The notes: generated from the letters alone by a model not told the origin. A stretch of DNA of 45,671 nt from Cellulomonas sp. HZM (GCF_000708885.1 NZ_JEOE01000035.1:1-45671), one strand, 5' to 3'; positions 28,888-37,519 are shown, counted from the first letter of the stretch. A program made the numbers and translations.

Positions 28888-28933
28888 GAGCCTCGCGGCC
28901 CTCTCCTCGGTCGGTGCCGAGCGCGTGTGGAAG

Positions 28934-28949
28934 ACACTACACCTAGTGT
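28934..28949. promoter_or_regulatory. NrdR box 1
   Basis: ACACTACACCTAGTGT, a near-palindrome matching the NrdR consensus ACAC-TA...TA-GTGT. NrdR is the zinc-finger/ATP-cone repressor of nrd operons. Confidence 0.82.
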
Positions 28950-28961
28950 CTGACACCGCAA
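28934..28961 (-). promoter_or_regulatory. Promoter of nrdHIEF
   Basis: -35 TTGCGG (28961-28956), 16-bp spacer, -10 TAGTGT (28939-28934). The -10 lies inside NrdR box 1, so repressor binding would block RNA polymerase. Confidence 0.5.
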
Positions 28962-28965
28962 CGAA

Positions 28966-28981
28966 CCACTAGGTGTTGTGT
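28966..28981. promoter_or_regulatory. NrdR box 2
   Basis: CCACTAGGTGTTGTGT, starting 32 bp from box 1, about three helical turns. Paired, phased boxes are the usual NrdR arrangement. It covers the region just upstream of the -35. Confidence 0.8.
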
Positions 28982-29289
28982 TACATCCGTGTCGTTTTTC
29001 ACCCTGTGCGTCGCTCTGCACACTACCTGTGGGCACTGACACGAGCCCCTGGCCTGCGGGTTCGGCCGGACCTCGGCACGACGCCGCGGCGTCACCCACA
29101 CACCGTCCACAACAACACGCGGCGCGTCCCCAGTCCCGTCCACAGGGGTGGCGTGCGGCACCTCGGGACATACGTGACCCACCGGGCACGCACCGACCAG
29201 CATCCGACCGCCAACAGGCCCCGAGAGTCGTGTCGGCCGACGAGAGACAGCCACAGGTCGGGTGCCGCACCCGACCCCACCGGTAGGGG
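28982..29289. other. Intergenic region between nrd control region and AfsR-like gene, with operator-like hairpin
   Basis: About 300 nt without a gene. GGTCGGGT and ACCCGACC (29256-29263 and 29269-29276, loop of 5) form a perfect 8-bp stem ending 13 nt before the ATG at 29290. It could be a repressor site or a translational stem-loop for the regulator. Confidence 0.45.
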
Positions 29290-32200
29290 ATGCTGGGACC
29301 CGTGCGCATCACCACCCTCGGCGAGCTGGCCGTCGACGGCCGCCCCGTGCGTGGGGAGCGGCTCGGCACCGTGCTGCGATCGCTCGTCGACGCACGTGGC
29401 CGCAGCGTCTCCGTCGCGGCGCTCGTGGACGCGGTGTGGGAGGACGACGAGCCGCACGACGCGACCGGTGCGGTGCAGGCGCTCGTCTCGCGCCTGCGGC
29501 GCACGGGCGTGCCGGTCGTCGGCACCCCCACGGGCTACCGCCTCGCCGTCGAGGGAGTGCAGGTCGACGCCGACGAGGTGCGCACGCTCGTCGACACCGC
29601 GACCCGCGCGATGCGCACCGCCGACGCGGTGTCGGCGCGCGGCGCGGCCGACGAGGCCCGCTCCCTGCTACCCGCGGTGCCTGACCTCGACGACCCCCTC
29701 ACCGCGCGCCTGTTCACCGACGTCGCCGCGGTCCGCGCCCAGGCGGCGCTCGCCGGCGCAGGGGACCTCGACGGCACGGACCTCCAGCTCCTCGTGGACC
29801 GGACACCGCCCGACGAGCCCGCGGTCGCACTGCTCGTTCGCGTGCTCGCCGCGCAGGGCCGCGACGCCGAGGCGCTCGAGCTCGTCGAACGCGTGCGCAC
29901 CGAGCTCGCCGACCGCTACGGCGCCGACCCGTCCCCCGTCGTCGCGCAGGCGCACCTCGCCCTGCTCCGCGGTGAGCTCTCGCCCGCACCGTCCGCACCG
30001 CCGCGCCCGGCGGCAGCAGCGGCAGCGACGGCCGACCGGCACGTCCCGACGGTCCGGCTGCCCGCCTCGTGGCGGCGGTCCGCGACGGCGCTGGTCGGCC
30101 GCGACCAGGACCTCGCGGCGCTCGACGCCGAGCTCGACGCGTCGCCGCTGGTCACGCTCGTCGCACCCGGCGGCTCGGGCAAGACGCGCCTCGCCGCGGA
30201 GCTGGCCCGGCTGCGCGCGGGCCGGGGCGCGGGTGTCGTCGTCATCGAGCTCGCGGGCTTGCGCTCGCCCGACGAGGTGCTGCCCGCGGTCCTCGCCGCG
30301 GTCGGCGCCTCCGAGTCGACCGCGACGCTCGGCGAGCTGACCGTCGAGCGGCGCGCGCTCGAGCCGCTCGACCGCCTGCGGCTCGGCGCGCAGGAGCTCG
30401 AGGGGCTCCTCGTGCTCGACAACTGCGAGCACGTGCTCGACGGCGCCGCGCAGGTGGTCGCGGACCTGCTCGAGGTCGCCCCCGACGACCTCGCGGTGCT
30501 CGCGACGAGCCGTGCGCCCCTGGGCCTCGTCGGCGAGACCGTGCACCGCCTCGACACGCTGCCCGACGAGGACGCGCTCGCGCTGCTCGAGGCGCGCACG
30601 CGCGCGGGCCGCCCCGACGCGGCCTGGGACCCCGAGCTGGCGCTCGACCTGTGCCACCGCCTCGACAACCTGCCCCTCGCGCTCGAGCTCGCGGCCGCGC
30701 GCCTGCGGTCGATGCCGGTGCAGGACGTGCTCGACGGGCTGGGCGCGCGCTTCACGCTGCTCGACGACGCGCTCCGCGGCCTGCCCGAGCGGCACGCGAC
30801 GCTGTGGGCGATGGTCGACTGGAGCCGCGAGCTGCTGGCCCCGCCCGAGCAGGACCTGCTGCAGCGGCTCGCGGTGGTCGCGGGATCGTTCGCGTCCGAC
30901 ACCGCGGCGGCCGTCGCGGGGGACGTCCCGGCGGCGGCGGTGCGGCGGGGGCTCGCGGTGCTCGTCGAGCAGTCCCTGCTGACGCTCACCGACCACGACG
31001 ACGGGCCGGCCCGGTACCGCATGCTCGAGACCGTCCGCGAGTACGGCGAGGCGCGGCTCGACGACGACGGCGGCCGCGCCGACGCCATGGCGGGTCTGGT
31101 GCGGTGGGCCGCGGCGCGCGCGGTCGCCGTGCGGGACGACTTCGTCGGACCCGGTCAGGTCGCCGCGTTCGACTCGTGCGCGCAGGACCAGGAGGCGATG
31201 CTCGCGGCGGCGCGGTGGGCCGACGAGCACGACGACGAGCCCGACGTCGTCGACATCCTGTCCGCGCTGTTCTGGATGTGGACCGTGCGCGGGCTGCACC
31301 TCGAGGCGGTGACGTGGTCGGAGCGCCTGCTCGGGATCGACGACCTCGGACGGCGCCGCCGGTCCGCGCTGCTCAACGGCGCACGCTCGGGCGGCCGGCC
31401 GTCGAAGGCCGACAGCGCCGCGGTCGTCGCGATGTTCACCGCGGTCAACAGCGGCGTGGTCGAGTCCGGGCGGCTCGCCGCGCTCGGGTCGCGCGCCGCG
31501 CGCGTGGTCGTCGAGGAGCGCGCGGGCGAGACCACGCCCCGCATCGGCGCGCTCGTCGCCGCGCTGCCCGCGATGCGCGTCGAGCCCACGGTGAACGAGC
31601 AGATCGCGCGCGACCTGCTCGAGCGCGACGACCCGTTCCTGCAGGGCATCGGCATGTTCCTGCGCGCGGCCGTCGGCGAGAACGCGGGCGACCCCGAGCA
31701 GTCGATCGTCGAGGCGCACGCCGCGTACGAGCGGTTCGAGGCCGCGGGCGACCACTGGGGCATGGGCATGGTCGCGCAGGGCATCGGGCAGTGGGTCGCG
31801 GGCCGCGGGTCCGACGACGCGGAGACGTGGCTCGAGCGCGGTGTGCACCACCTCGAGCTGATCGGCGCGACGCAGGACGCCCGCAGCGTGCGCGTGCTCC
31901 TCGACGTCGAGCGCGCGGGCCGCGGCGACGCCGACGCGCGCGCCCGCATCGAGGAGCTCGCGCGCGAGGCGCCCGACCTGCAGGACGGCGCGCAGGCGCG
32001 GCTCGGGCTCGCGCTCATCGCGTGGTCCGACGGGCGGCTCGACGACGCCGTGCGGTTCGCCGACGGCGCCGCGGCGCTCGTCGACTCGGCGGGCGTCCAC
32101 GCGTTCCAGGCGCGCGTCGGCTTCCTCGTCGCGGCCGCCGTGATGCACCTGCGGGTCGCGGGATCGACGACCGGCCTGACCACGAGCACGAGCACCGCGA

Positions 32201-32565
32201 GCGGCGTTCCCGCCGGACCCGACGCGGCTGCGCTCGTCCGTCGCGCCGAGACCCTGCTGCGCACGGCCCAGGGCGAGGGGATGTCGTCGACCGACCTGCC
32301 CGTGCTCGGCTCGTTCCTGCTCGGCTGCGCCGAGCTCGCGGCCGCCCGTCAGCAGGACGATCTCGCGCGCGACCTGTGCGCGCTCGGGTACCGCGTGGGC
32401 GCCAACCTCGCGCGCCTGTTCCAGACCGAGCTGGGCGGGCGGCTGGACGAGATCGTCGGCGACGACGCGGCGCGCCTCGAGCTCGCCGCGCCGCTGCGCG
32501 AGCTGCGACCGGTCGAGATCGCGGCGCGTGCCCGCGGGCTCGTCGCCCAGGTGCTGCCGGCCTGA
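29290..32565 (+). CDS. AfsR/SARP-like regulator: winged helix, BTAD and NB-ARC-type ATPase
   Basis: 1091 residues. An N-terminal OmpR-type winged helix (about 1-90) is followed by a bacterial transcriptional activation domain (about 95-235), a Pro/Ala linker, and a STAND-type ATPase. The ATPase has Walker A P-G-G-S-G-K-T near 292-299 and Walker B L-L-V-L-D-N-C-E-H-V-L-D near 372-384, with T-S-R and L-P-L-A-L-E-L-A-A-A-R-L-R motifs. A TPR-like helical C-terminus runs from about 600. Proteins of this build activate secondary-metabolism or stress genes. The ATG at 29290 is used; a GTG at 29302 (V-R-I-T-T-L-G-E-L-A-V) is equally plausible because the domain begins there. The target is unknown; the convergent DrrAB-type exporter is one candidate. 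Confidence 0.88.
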   Translation: MLGPVRITTLGELAVDGRPVRGERLGTVLRSLVDARGRSVSVAALVDAVWEDDEPHDATGAVQALVSRLRRTGVPVVGTPTGYRLAVEGVQVDADEVRTLVDTATRAMRTADAVSARGAADEARSLLPAVPDLDDPLTARLFTDVAAVRAQAALAGAGDLDGTDLQLLVDRTPPDEPAVALLVRVLAAQGRDAEALELVERVRTELADRYGADPSPVVAQAHLALLRGELSPAPSAPPRPAAAAAATADRHVPTVRLPASWRRSATALVGRDQDLAALDAELDASPLVTLVAPGGSGKTRLAAELARLRAGRGAGVVVIELAGLRSPDEVLPAVLAAVGASESTATLGELTVERRALEPLDRLRLGAQELEGLLVLDNCEHVLDGAAQVVADLLEVAPDDLAVLATSRAPLGLVGETVHRLDTLPDEDALALLEARTRAGRPDAAWDPELALDLCHRLDNLPLALELAAARLRSMPVQDVLDGLGARFTLLDDALRGLPERHATLWAMVDWSRELLAPPEQDLLQRLAVVAGSFASDTAAAVAGDVPAAAVRRGLAVLVEQSLLTLTDHDDGPARYRMLETVREYGEARLDDDGGRADAMAGLVRWAAARAVAVRDDFVGPGQVAAFDSCAQDQEAMLAAARWADEHDDEPDVVDILSALFWMWTVRGLHLEAVTWSERLLGIDDLGRRRRSALLNGARSGGRPSKADSAAVVAMFTAVNSGVVESGRLAALGSRAARVVVEERAGETTPRIGALVAALPAMRVEPTVNEQIARDLLERDDPFLQGIGMFLRAAVGENAGDPEQSIVEAHAAYERFEAAGDHWGMGMVAQGIGQWVAGRGSDDAETWLERGVHHLELIGATQDARSVRVLLDVERAGRGDADARARIEELAREAPDLQDGAQARLGLALIAWSDGRLDDAVRFADGAAALVDSAGVHAFQARVGFLVAAAVMHLRVAGSTTGLTTSTSTASGVPAGPDAAALVRRAETLLRTAQGEGMSSTDLPVLGSFLLGCAELAAARQQDDLARDLCALGYRVGANLARLFQTELGGRLDEIVGDDAARLELAAPLRELRPVEIAARARGLVAQVLPA

Positions 32566-32581
32566 CCCCTCACGGCGTGCG

Positions 32582-32623
32582 ACGAGAGCGCGCCACCCGC
32601 GGGTGCGGGCGACGCGCTCTCGT
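32582..32623. terminator. Bidirectional terminator between the AfsR-like gene and drrB
   Basis: ACGAGAGCGCG (32582-32592) pairs with CGCGCTCTCGT (32613-32623). The 20-nt interior contains a second small GC-rich stem. It sits between convergent stop codons. Confidence 0.7.
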
Positions 32624-32649
32624 TCGTCGTGCCGATGTGTCGTGCGTGC

Positions 32650-33477
32650 TCAGACCTTGCGGCGGTAGCCCCGCAGCGCGAGCGGCATGAACACCGCGAC
32701 CAGCCCGACGCACCACGCGAGCGTCCACCACACGTGGTTGCCGATCGGCGTGCCGAGGAACAGGCCACGCATCGAGTCGACCAGGTGGGTCAGCGGGTTC
32801 ACGTTGACGAACGACTGCATCCAGCCGGGCAGCGTCTCGGTCTGCACGAACACGTTGGAGCCGAACGTCAGCGGCATGATCAGCAGGAACATCACGCCCT
32901 GCACGGCACCCGAGGTGCGCACCAGCATGCCGACCCACACCGACACCCACGACAGGCACAGCGCGAACAGCACGGCGAGCAGGCACCCCGCGACGGCCTC
33001 GAGCGGGCTCGTCTGGATGCGGAAGCCCATCACGTAGCCGGTGGCGATCGTGACGACCGCGACGATCACGTACCGCACGACGTCGCCGAGCACGGCGCCC
33101 ATGAGCGGTGCGCTGCGCGGGATCGGCAGCGACTTGAAGCGGTCGAAGATGCCCTTCTCCATGTCGGTGTTGAGGTTCACGCCGATGGCGATGGCCCCCA
33201 TGGCGATCGTCTGCCCGAGCACACCGGGGAGCAGGTACTGCAGGTAGCTCCCGGTGCTGCCCGCGACGGCGCCACCGAAGATGTAGGTGAAGATCGCCAG
33301 GAAGATGACCGGCTGGAGCGTGACGTCGATCAGCGCCTCGGGCGTGCGCCACGTCTTGATGAGGCTGCGCTTGGTGAGCGCGAGCGAGTGGCGCACGAGC
33401 GGGAACGGACGCTTGGCGGGGGCCGCGGCCCGGGTCGGCGCGGTGGCCGACGGGCGCTGGGCGGTGAGCGTGGTCAT
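32650..33477 (-). CDS. ABC-2 type exporter permease (DrrB-like)
   Basis: 275 residues. A cytoplasmic Pro/Ala-rich N-terminus (about 1-45) leads to six predicted membrane helices, including P-V-I-F-L-A-I-F-T-Y-I-F-G-G-A and V-A-V-F-M-P-L-A-L. The E-K-G-I-F-D-R-F-K-S-L-P-I-P-R-S segment is the diagnostic cytoplasmic loop of the DrrB/ABC2 membrane family. It pairs with the ATPase encoded just upstream (4-nt overlap, ATGA). It is expected to export a hydrophobic drug or lipid; the substrate is not predictable. Confidence 0.92.
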   Translation of the reverse strand: MTTLTAQRPSATAPTRAAAPAKRPFPLVRHSLALTKRSLIKTWRTPEALIDVTLQPVIFLAIFTYIFGGAVAGSTGSYLQYLLPGVLGQTIAMGAIAIGVNLNTDMEKGIFDRFKSLPIPRSAPLMGAVLGDVVRYVIVAVVTIATGYVMGFRIQTSPLEAVAGCLLAVLFALCLSWVSVWVGMLVRTSGAVQGVMFLLIMPLTFGSNVFVQTETLPGWMQSFVNVNPLTHLVDSMRGLFLGTPIGNHVWWTLAWCVGLVAVFMPLALRGYRRKV

Positions 33478-34454
33478 GCCGCCACCTCCTTGGAGGGGTT
33501 GGTGTCGTCCTCGGAGGCGGTGCGCCCGGTGAGCGTGAAGAACACCTCGTCGAGGCTGGGCAGGTGCAGGGACAGCTCGGTGACGCCGATGCCGGCGGCG
33601 GCGAGCCGCGCGACCGTCTCGGTCATCGCGGAGTCGTCGACCACGGGGACGGCGAGCATCCCCTTGCGGATCTCGTCGGCTCGCGCGCCGCTGGACACCT
33701 GCGACAGGATCGCGGCGGTCTCCTCGAGGCGGGACTCGTCGGACGGTCGGACCTCGAGGGTCTGGCCCCCGACGACGCGCTTGAGCCCCTCCGAGGTGTC
33801 GTGCGCGATGACGCGACCGTGGTCGATGACCGTGATCTCGTCGGCCAGCGCGTCGGCCTCCTCGAGGTACTGCGTGGTGAGCAGCACGGTCGAGCCGTCG
33901 GTGACGAGCGAGCGCACGACGTCCCACATGTCCTCGCGCTTGGCGGGGTCGAGGCCGGTCGTCGGCTCGTCGAGGAAGATGACGTCCGGACGCCCGACGA
34001 GGCTCGCGGCCAGGTCGAGCCGGCGGCGCATGCCACCGGAGTAGGTCTTGGCAGGCCGGTCGGCGGCGTCCGTGAGGTCGAACCACTCGAGCAGCTCGGC
34101 GGCCCGCGCGCGGGAGCCGGCGCGGCCGAGGTCGAGCAGCGTGCCGAACAGCACGAGGTTCTGGCGGCCGGTGAGGTCCTCGTCGACCGAGGCGTACTGG
34201 CCGGTGAGGCCGATCGCCTGACGGACGCGCTCGGCGTCGCGCACGACGTCGAGGCCGTTGATGCGGGCCGAGCCCCCGTCGGGGGTCAGCAGGGTGGACA
34301 GGATGCGGACGGCGGTCGTCTTGCCGGCGCCGTTCGGGCCGAGGACACCGAGCACGGTGCCCCGCGTGACGGAGAGGTCGACGCCCTGCAGCGCCTTCGT
34401 CTCGCCGAAGTGCTTGACGAGGCCCTCGGCCTCGATCACCAGGTCTGTGGTCAT
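33474..34454 (-). CDS. Daunorubicin-resistance-family ABC exporter ATPase (DrrA-like)
   Basis: 326 residues from the ATG at 34454. It has Walker A G-P-N-G-A-G-K-T-T (39-47), the Q-loop in I-G-L-T-G-Q-Y-A-S-V-D-E-D-L-T-G-R-Q-N-L, signature Y-S-G-G-M-R-R-R-L-D-L-A, and Walker B V-I-F-L-D-E-P-T-T-G-L-D-P. The long C-terminal domain after about 220 ends S-L-D-E-V-F-F-T-L-T-G, the DrrA-type regulatory tail. The Y-A-S-V-D-E-D-L-T-G signature is specific to the DrrA group. It forms a two-gene operon with the permease. Confidence 0.93.
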   Translation of the reverse strand: MTTDLVIEAEGLVKHFGETKALQGVDLSVTRGTVLGVLGPNGAGKTTAVRILSTLLTPDGGSARINGLDVVRDAERVRQAIGLTGQYASVDEDLTGRQNLVLFGTLLDLGRAGSRARAAELLEWFDLTDAADRPAKTYSGGMRRRLDLAASLVGRPDVIFLDEPTTGLDPAKREDMWDVVRSLVTDGSTVLLTTQYLEEADALADEITVIDHGRVIAHDTSEGLKRVVGGQTLEVRPSDESRLEETAAILSQVSSGARADEIRKGMLAVPVVDDSAMTETVARLAAAGIGVTELSLHLPSLDEVFFTLTGRTASEDDTNPSKEVAA

Positions 34455-34551
34455 GGGACAACCATCGACCCCGGCGCTGACACGGCGCCGACAGGTCGCT
34501 GACACGACGCGACGCCGGCTGACACGCGCCGACACGCCGCGTCGCCGCAGG

Positions 34552-35763
34552 TCAGCGCACTTCTGGGACGGAACGTGCCCGGCGTCGCACGAGGACGACG
34601 AGCGCGACGAGCGACGCCCCGACGACCACCCACCCGAGCTCGACCCAGCCGGCCGCCGTCGCGAGCACGCCGGCGCTGAGCGCGCCCACCACCTGCGTGC
34701 CGGTCCCGACGAGCTCCGCGACGGGCTGCACGCGACCGCGCTCGGCCGGCCGGTAGGAGGCCGCGACCATCGCGCTGCCCCCGCTGGACGCGAGGTTCCA
34801 GCCGACGCCGACGAGGAGCATCGCGGCGACGAACGCCGCCGTCGGGGCACCCACCGCCCCGGCGGCCCCGGCGAGCACCAGCACGCCCGCGCCCAGCGCC
34901 GCGACCCGCCGCTCCCCGACGCGACCGATCCACCGCGCGACGAGGAACCCGGGCGCGTACATGCCGACGAGGTGGAGCTGGATCGCGAGCGCCGCGAGCC
35001 CGTCGTCGTGGCCCATGTCCATGCCGGCCATCGGTCCCGCGGTCATCATCGAGGTCATCGCGAGCGCCGCGAGCGCGCCGGCACCGACCCCGAGCAGGAG
35101 CGTCGGCTGCGACCACAGCTCGCGCCGCGACCGCGCCTCGCCCGCGGCGCGGACCGTGCCGGGCGCGGTGAGGTCGTCGAGCTCGCGCGGGAGCGCGCGG
35201 TTCCAGGCGGCGGCCAGCGCCGCGAACCCGGCGACGAGCAGGTAGGAGCCGACGTACTCGGTGGAGGTCAGGTGCCGGGCGGCGGTCGCCAGGAACGGGC
35301 CGACGAGCGCCGCGACGAGGCCGCCGCCGAGCAGCACGCTCACGGCGCGGGCACGCTCGTGCGGCATCGACTCCGCCGCCGCGTAGCGGTAGTAGCCGCC
35401 GCCCGCGTTGTACACGCCGACGAGCGCGGTGCCGAGGCAGAACAGCGGGAACGAGTGCCGCTGCACGCCGAGCGCCGAGAGCAGCCCGGCGAGGACGGCC
35501 ACCGACGCCGCGATCGCGAACGTGCGGCGGTACCCGATGCGCCCGATCAGCCGCGACAGCGCGAACGTGCTGAGCGCGGCGGTCACCGGGATGAGGCTGA
35601 ACGGGAGCGTCGCGAGCGCGCGCGTGGGGGCCAGGTGGGCGCCGACGATGCCGGTGAGGGTCAGGTCGACCGACATCCCCAGGACCAGCAGGGACTGCGC
35701 GGGGACCAGGCGGCGCAGGAGGTGGGTGTCGGCGGCGGTCGGCTTCGTGGTGGTCGTCGTCAC
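34552..35763 (-). CDS. MFS transporter
   Basis: 403 residues from the GTG at 35763 (M-T-T-T-T-T-K-P). Twelve hydrophobic segments form two halves. The loop G-R-I-G-Y-R-R-T between helices 2 and 3 (around residues 66-73) fits the MFS A-motif, and a second-half copy reads G-R-V-G-E-R-R-V. A hydrophilic central loop contains R-E-L-D-D-L-T. There is a Met/His/Asp-rich stretch M-A-G-M-D-M-G-H-D-D near residues 245-254, which is unusual and could bind metal. It is probably a drug or metabolite efflux pump. It diverges from the GlxA-type regulator gene across 71 nt, so that regulator may control it. Confidence 0.88.
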   Translation of the reverse strand: MTTTTTKPTAADTHLLRRLVPAQSLLVLGMSVDLTLTGIVGAHLAPTRALATLPFSLIPVTAALSTFALSRLIGRIGYRRTFAIAASVAVLAGLLSALGVQRHSFPLFCLGTALVGVYNAGGGYYRYAAAESMPHERARAVSVLLGGGLVAALVGPFLATAARHLTSTEYVGSYLLVAGFAALAAAWNRALPRELDDLTAPGTVRAAGEARSRRELWSQPTLLLGVGAGALAALAMTSMMTAGPMAGMDMGHDDGLAALAIQLHLVGMYAPGFLVARWIGRVGERRVAALGAGVLVLAGAAGAVGAPTAAFVAAMLLVGVGWNLASSGGSAMVAASYRPAERGRVQPVAELVGTGTQVVGALSAGVLATAAGWVELGWVVVGASLVALVVLVRRRARSVPEVR

Positions 35764-35799
35764 GACCTCGAGCCTTCCGGTGCACGAGGCCGACGACGA

Positions 35800-35828
35800 G
35801 TGGCAGGAGTGCCGCGGTGCGATAGATT
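35800..35828 (+). promoter_or_regulatory. Promoter of the GlxA-type regulator (probably leaderless)
   Basis: -35 GTGGCA (4 of 6 to TTGACA), 17-bp spacer, -10 TAGATT (35823-35828). The ATG begins 6 nt after the -10, so transcription should start at or next to the start codon. There is no Shine-Dalgarno sequence. Confidence 0.5.
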
Positions 35829-35834
35829 CCCGCC

Positions 35835-36779
35835 ATGTCGTCGTCCCCGCACCGCGTCGCCGTGCTCGCGCTTCCGCGCGCGCTCCCGATGGAGGTGGGG
35901 ATGCCGTTCCAGGTTCTCGTCAACCGCGTCGGGCTGCCGTACGACGTCGAGCTGTGCGGCGCGACCGCCGGCCCGGTGCCGACGAGCGGTGGCTTCCCCG
36001 TCGTCGCGCAGCGCGGGCTCGAGGCGCTGGAGGACGCACGCACCGTCGTCGTCCCCGCGTTCCGCGACCACCTCGAGCCGCTGCCGCCGGATGTGCTGGA
36101 CGCGCTGCGGGCCGCGCACGCCCGCGGAGCGCGCATGGTGTCGATCTGCGTCGGGGCGTTCTCTCTCGCGCAGGCCGGGCTGCTGGACGGGCGGCGCGCG
36201 ACGACGCACTGGGCGTTCTGCGACGAGCTCGCGCGCGAGTTCCCCGCGGTCGACGTCGACCCCGACGTGCTGTTCGTCGACGAGGGCGACGTCGTGACGT
36301 CCGCGGGCGTCGCGGCCGGCATCGACGTGTGCCTGCACCTGGTGCGCACGGACCACGGCGCGGCCGTCGCGAACGAGGTGGCCCGCACGGTCGTCGCCGC
36401 ACCGCACCGCGACGGCGGGCAGGCGCAGTTCATCCCGCGCGTCGCTGCACCCGCGGTCGAGGCGGGCCTGGCCGCGACGCGCGCGTGGGCGCTCGCGCAC
36501 CTGGCCGAGCCCCTCACGGTCGCGGACCTCGCACGGCACGCGCACGTCTCCGAGCGGACGTTCGCGCGCGCGTTCGTCGCCGAGACGGGGACGTCCCCGC
36601 TGCGCTGGCTCACGGCGGCCCGCGTGGACCGCGCGCGTGAGCTGCTCGAGACGCGCGACTGGGGCGCGGACCGCATCGCGTCGGCGTGCGGGCTCGGAAC
36701 GGCCACCAACCTGCGCCTGCACTTCCGCCGCCTGCTGGCCACCACCCCGGCGGACTACCGCCGCACCTTCACCCACTGA
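35835..36779 (+). CDS. GlxA-family transcriptional regulator (DJ-1/PfpI plus AraC HTH)
   Basis: 314 residues. Residues about 8-175 form a DJ-1/PfpI-like amidotransferase fold with the nucleophile-elbow cysteine in V-S-I-C-V-G-A-F-S-L-A-Q-A-G-L-L-D-G-R-R-A-T-T-H-W. The C-terminal AraC domain (about 215-312) has two helix-turn-helix units: V-A-D-L-A-R-H-A-H-V-S-E-R-T-F-A-R-A-F and I-A-S-A-C-G-L-G-T-A-T-N-L-R-L-H-F-R-R. Such regulators sense small molecules and usually activate a neighbouring transporter or catabolic gene. The divergent MFS gene is the obvious candidate target. Its ligand is unknown. Confidence 0.93.
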   Translation: MSSSPHRVAVLALPRALPMEVGMPFQVLVNRVGLPYDVELCGATAGPVPTSGGFPVVAQRGLEALEDARTVVVPAFRDHLEPLPPDVLDALRAAHARGARMVSICVGAFSLAQAGLLDGRRATTHWAFCDELAREFPAVDVDPDVLFVDEGDVVTSAGVAAGIDVCLHLVRTDHGAAVANEVARTVVAAPHRDGGQAQFIPRVAAPAVEAGLAATRAWALAHLAEPLTVADLARHAHVSERTFARAFVAETGTSPLRWLTAARVDRARELLETRDWGADRIASACGLGTATNLRLHFRRLLATTPADYRRTFTH

Positions 36780-36825
36780 CCCCCGCCGCCCGGCCGCCCG
36801 GCCGCCCGGCTCGTCCGATCCCCGC

Positions 36826-36881
36826 CGACCAAGCACCTGGTTGCGCCATGGGCCGCGTTCGAGCAACCAACTGCTTGCTCG
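36826..36881. repeat. 56-bp palindromic repeat, copy A
   Basis: The arms CGACCAAGCACCTGGTTGC and (reverse complement) CGAGCAAGCAGTTGGTTGC bound a 56-bp unit able to fold into a long hairpin. A second 56-bp unit of the same design lies at 37520-37575, on the other side of the DUF1990 gene. Confidence 0.7.
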
Positions 36882-36929
36882 CGGGGCCGGACAGCGGGGT
36901 CGGTAGCGTGGCGGCGTGATGTGGGGTGG

Positions 36930-36968
36930 CGGATGAGCAGTGTCGGATGAGCAGTGTCGGATGAGCGG
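36930..36968 (+). repeat. 14-bp tandem repeat across the DUF1990 start
   Basis: CGGATGAGCAGTGT occurs twice exactly and then as a partial third copy. Each unit supplies another potential start codon, which makes the true start of the gene uncertain. Confidence 0.7.
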
Positions 36969-37512
36969 CGAGCGGGCTCGGGGCGGGCTCGCGGAGCGGG
37001 GGATGACCTCGCCCGCGGGGAGCCTGACGACGCCCGGGGCCGCGGGCTGGGACCCGCCGGGGGGCTGGCGGGCCCACGAGCGGACCGTCGTCGTGGGCAG
37101 CGGGGACCGCTTCTGGGAGGAGGCTCGCGTCGCGGTGCTGCGGTGGGAGGTCAAGACGCGCAGCGGGTTCCGCGTGCTCTCGGACGGCCCCGTGGTGGCC
37201 GACGAGCGGACCTGGGTGCTCGCGGAGCTCGGGCCGGTCGTCGTGCGGGAGCCGGTGCGCGTCGTGGCCGTCGTCGACACCGACGACCGCTGCGGGTTCG
37301 CGTACGGCACGCTCGACGGCCACCCGGTGTCGGGTGAGGAGGCCTTCGTCGTGCACCGCGACCGCACAGGGGACGACGCGGGCACGGTCCGCCTCACGCT
37401 CCGCTCCTGCACGCGCGCGGGCCGTGCCGGGTGGCGGCTCGCGTTCCCGGCGATCCTGATCGCGCAGCGCTGGTACCGCCGCCGCTACGCGCGAGCCCTC
37501 GCGACCGGCTGA
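36961..37512 (+). CDS. DUF1990 family protein
   Basis: 183 residues from the ATG at 36961. A GTG at 36940 and an ATG at 37003 (GGAG 6 nt upstream, M-T-S-P-A-G-S-L) are alternatives. DUF1990 marks seen are G-S-G-D-R-F-W-E-E-A, R-W-E-V-K-T-R-S-G-F-R-V, P-V-R-V-V-A-V-V-D, F-A-Y-G-T-L-D-G-H-P-V-S-G-E-E-A-F and the C-terminal Q-R-W-Y-R-R-R-Y. The family has no proven function. It stands alone between two related palindromic repeats, and its N-terminus is encoded partly by a microsatellite-like repeat. Confidence 0.85.
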   Translation: MSGERARGGLAERGMTSPAGSLTTPGAAGWDPPGGWRAHERTVVVGSGDRFWEEARVAVLRWEVKTRSGFRVLSDGPVVADERTWVLAELGPVVVREPVRVVAVVDTDDRCGFAYGTLDGHPVSGEEAFVVHRDRTGDDAGTVRLTLRSCTRAGRAGWRLAFPAILIAQRWYRRRYARALATG

Positions 37513-37519
37513 CGTCGCG

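Noticed and set aside
28783..28933. Cobalamin riboswitch in the nrd leader
   Set aside because: The leader is only about 150 nt, with simple repeats and no B12-box-like sequence; class Ib enzymes do not use B12 and NrdR boxes explain control.
29104..29155. DnaA boxes upstream of the AfsR-like gene (GTCCACA motifs)
   Set aside because: Single, unphased 7-of-9 matches are expected by chance in this sequence, unlike the phased triplet at 28858-28887.
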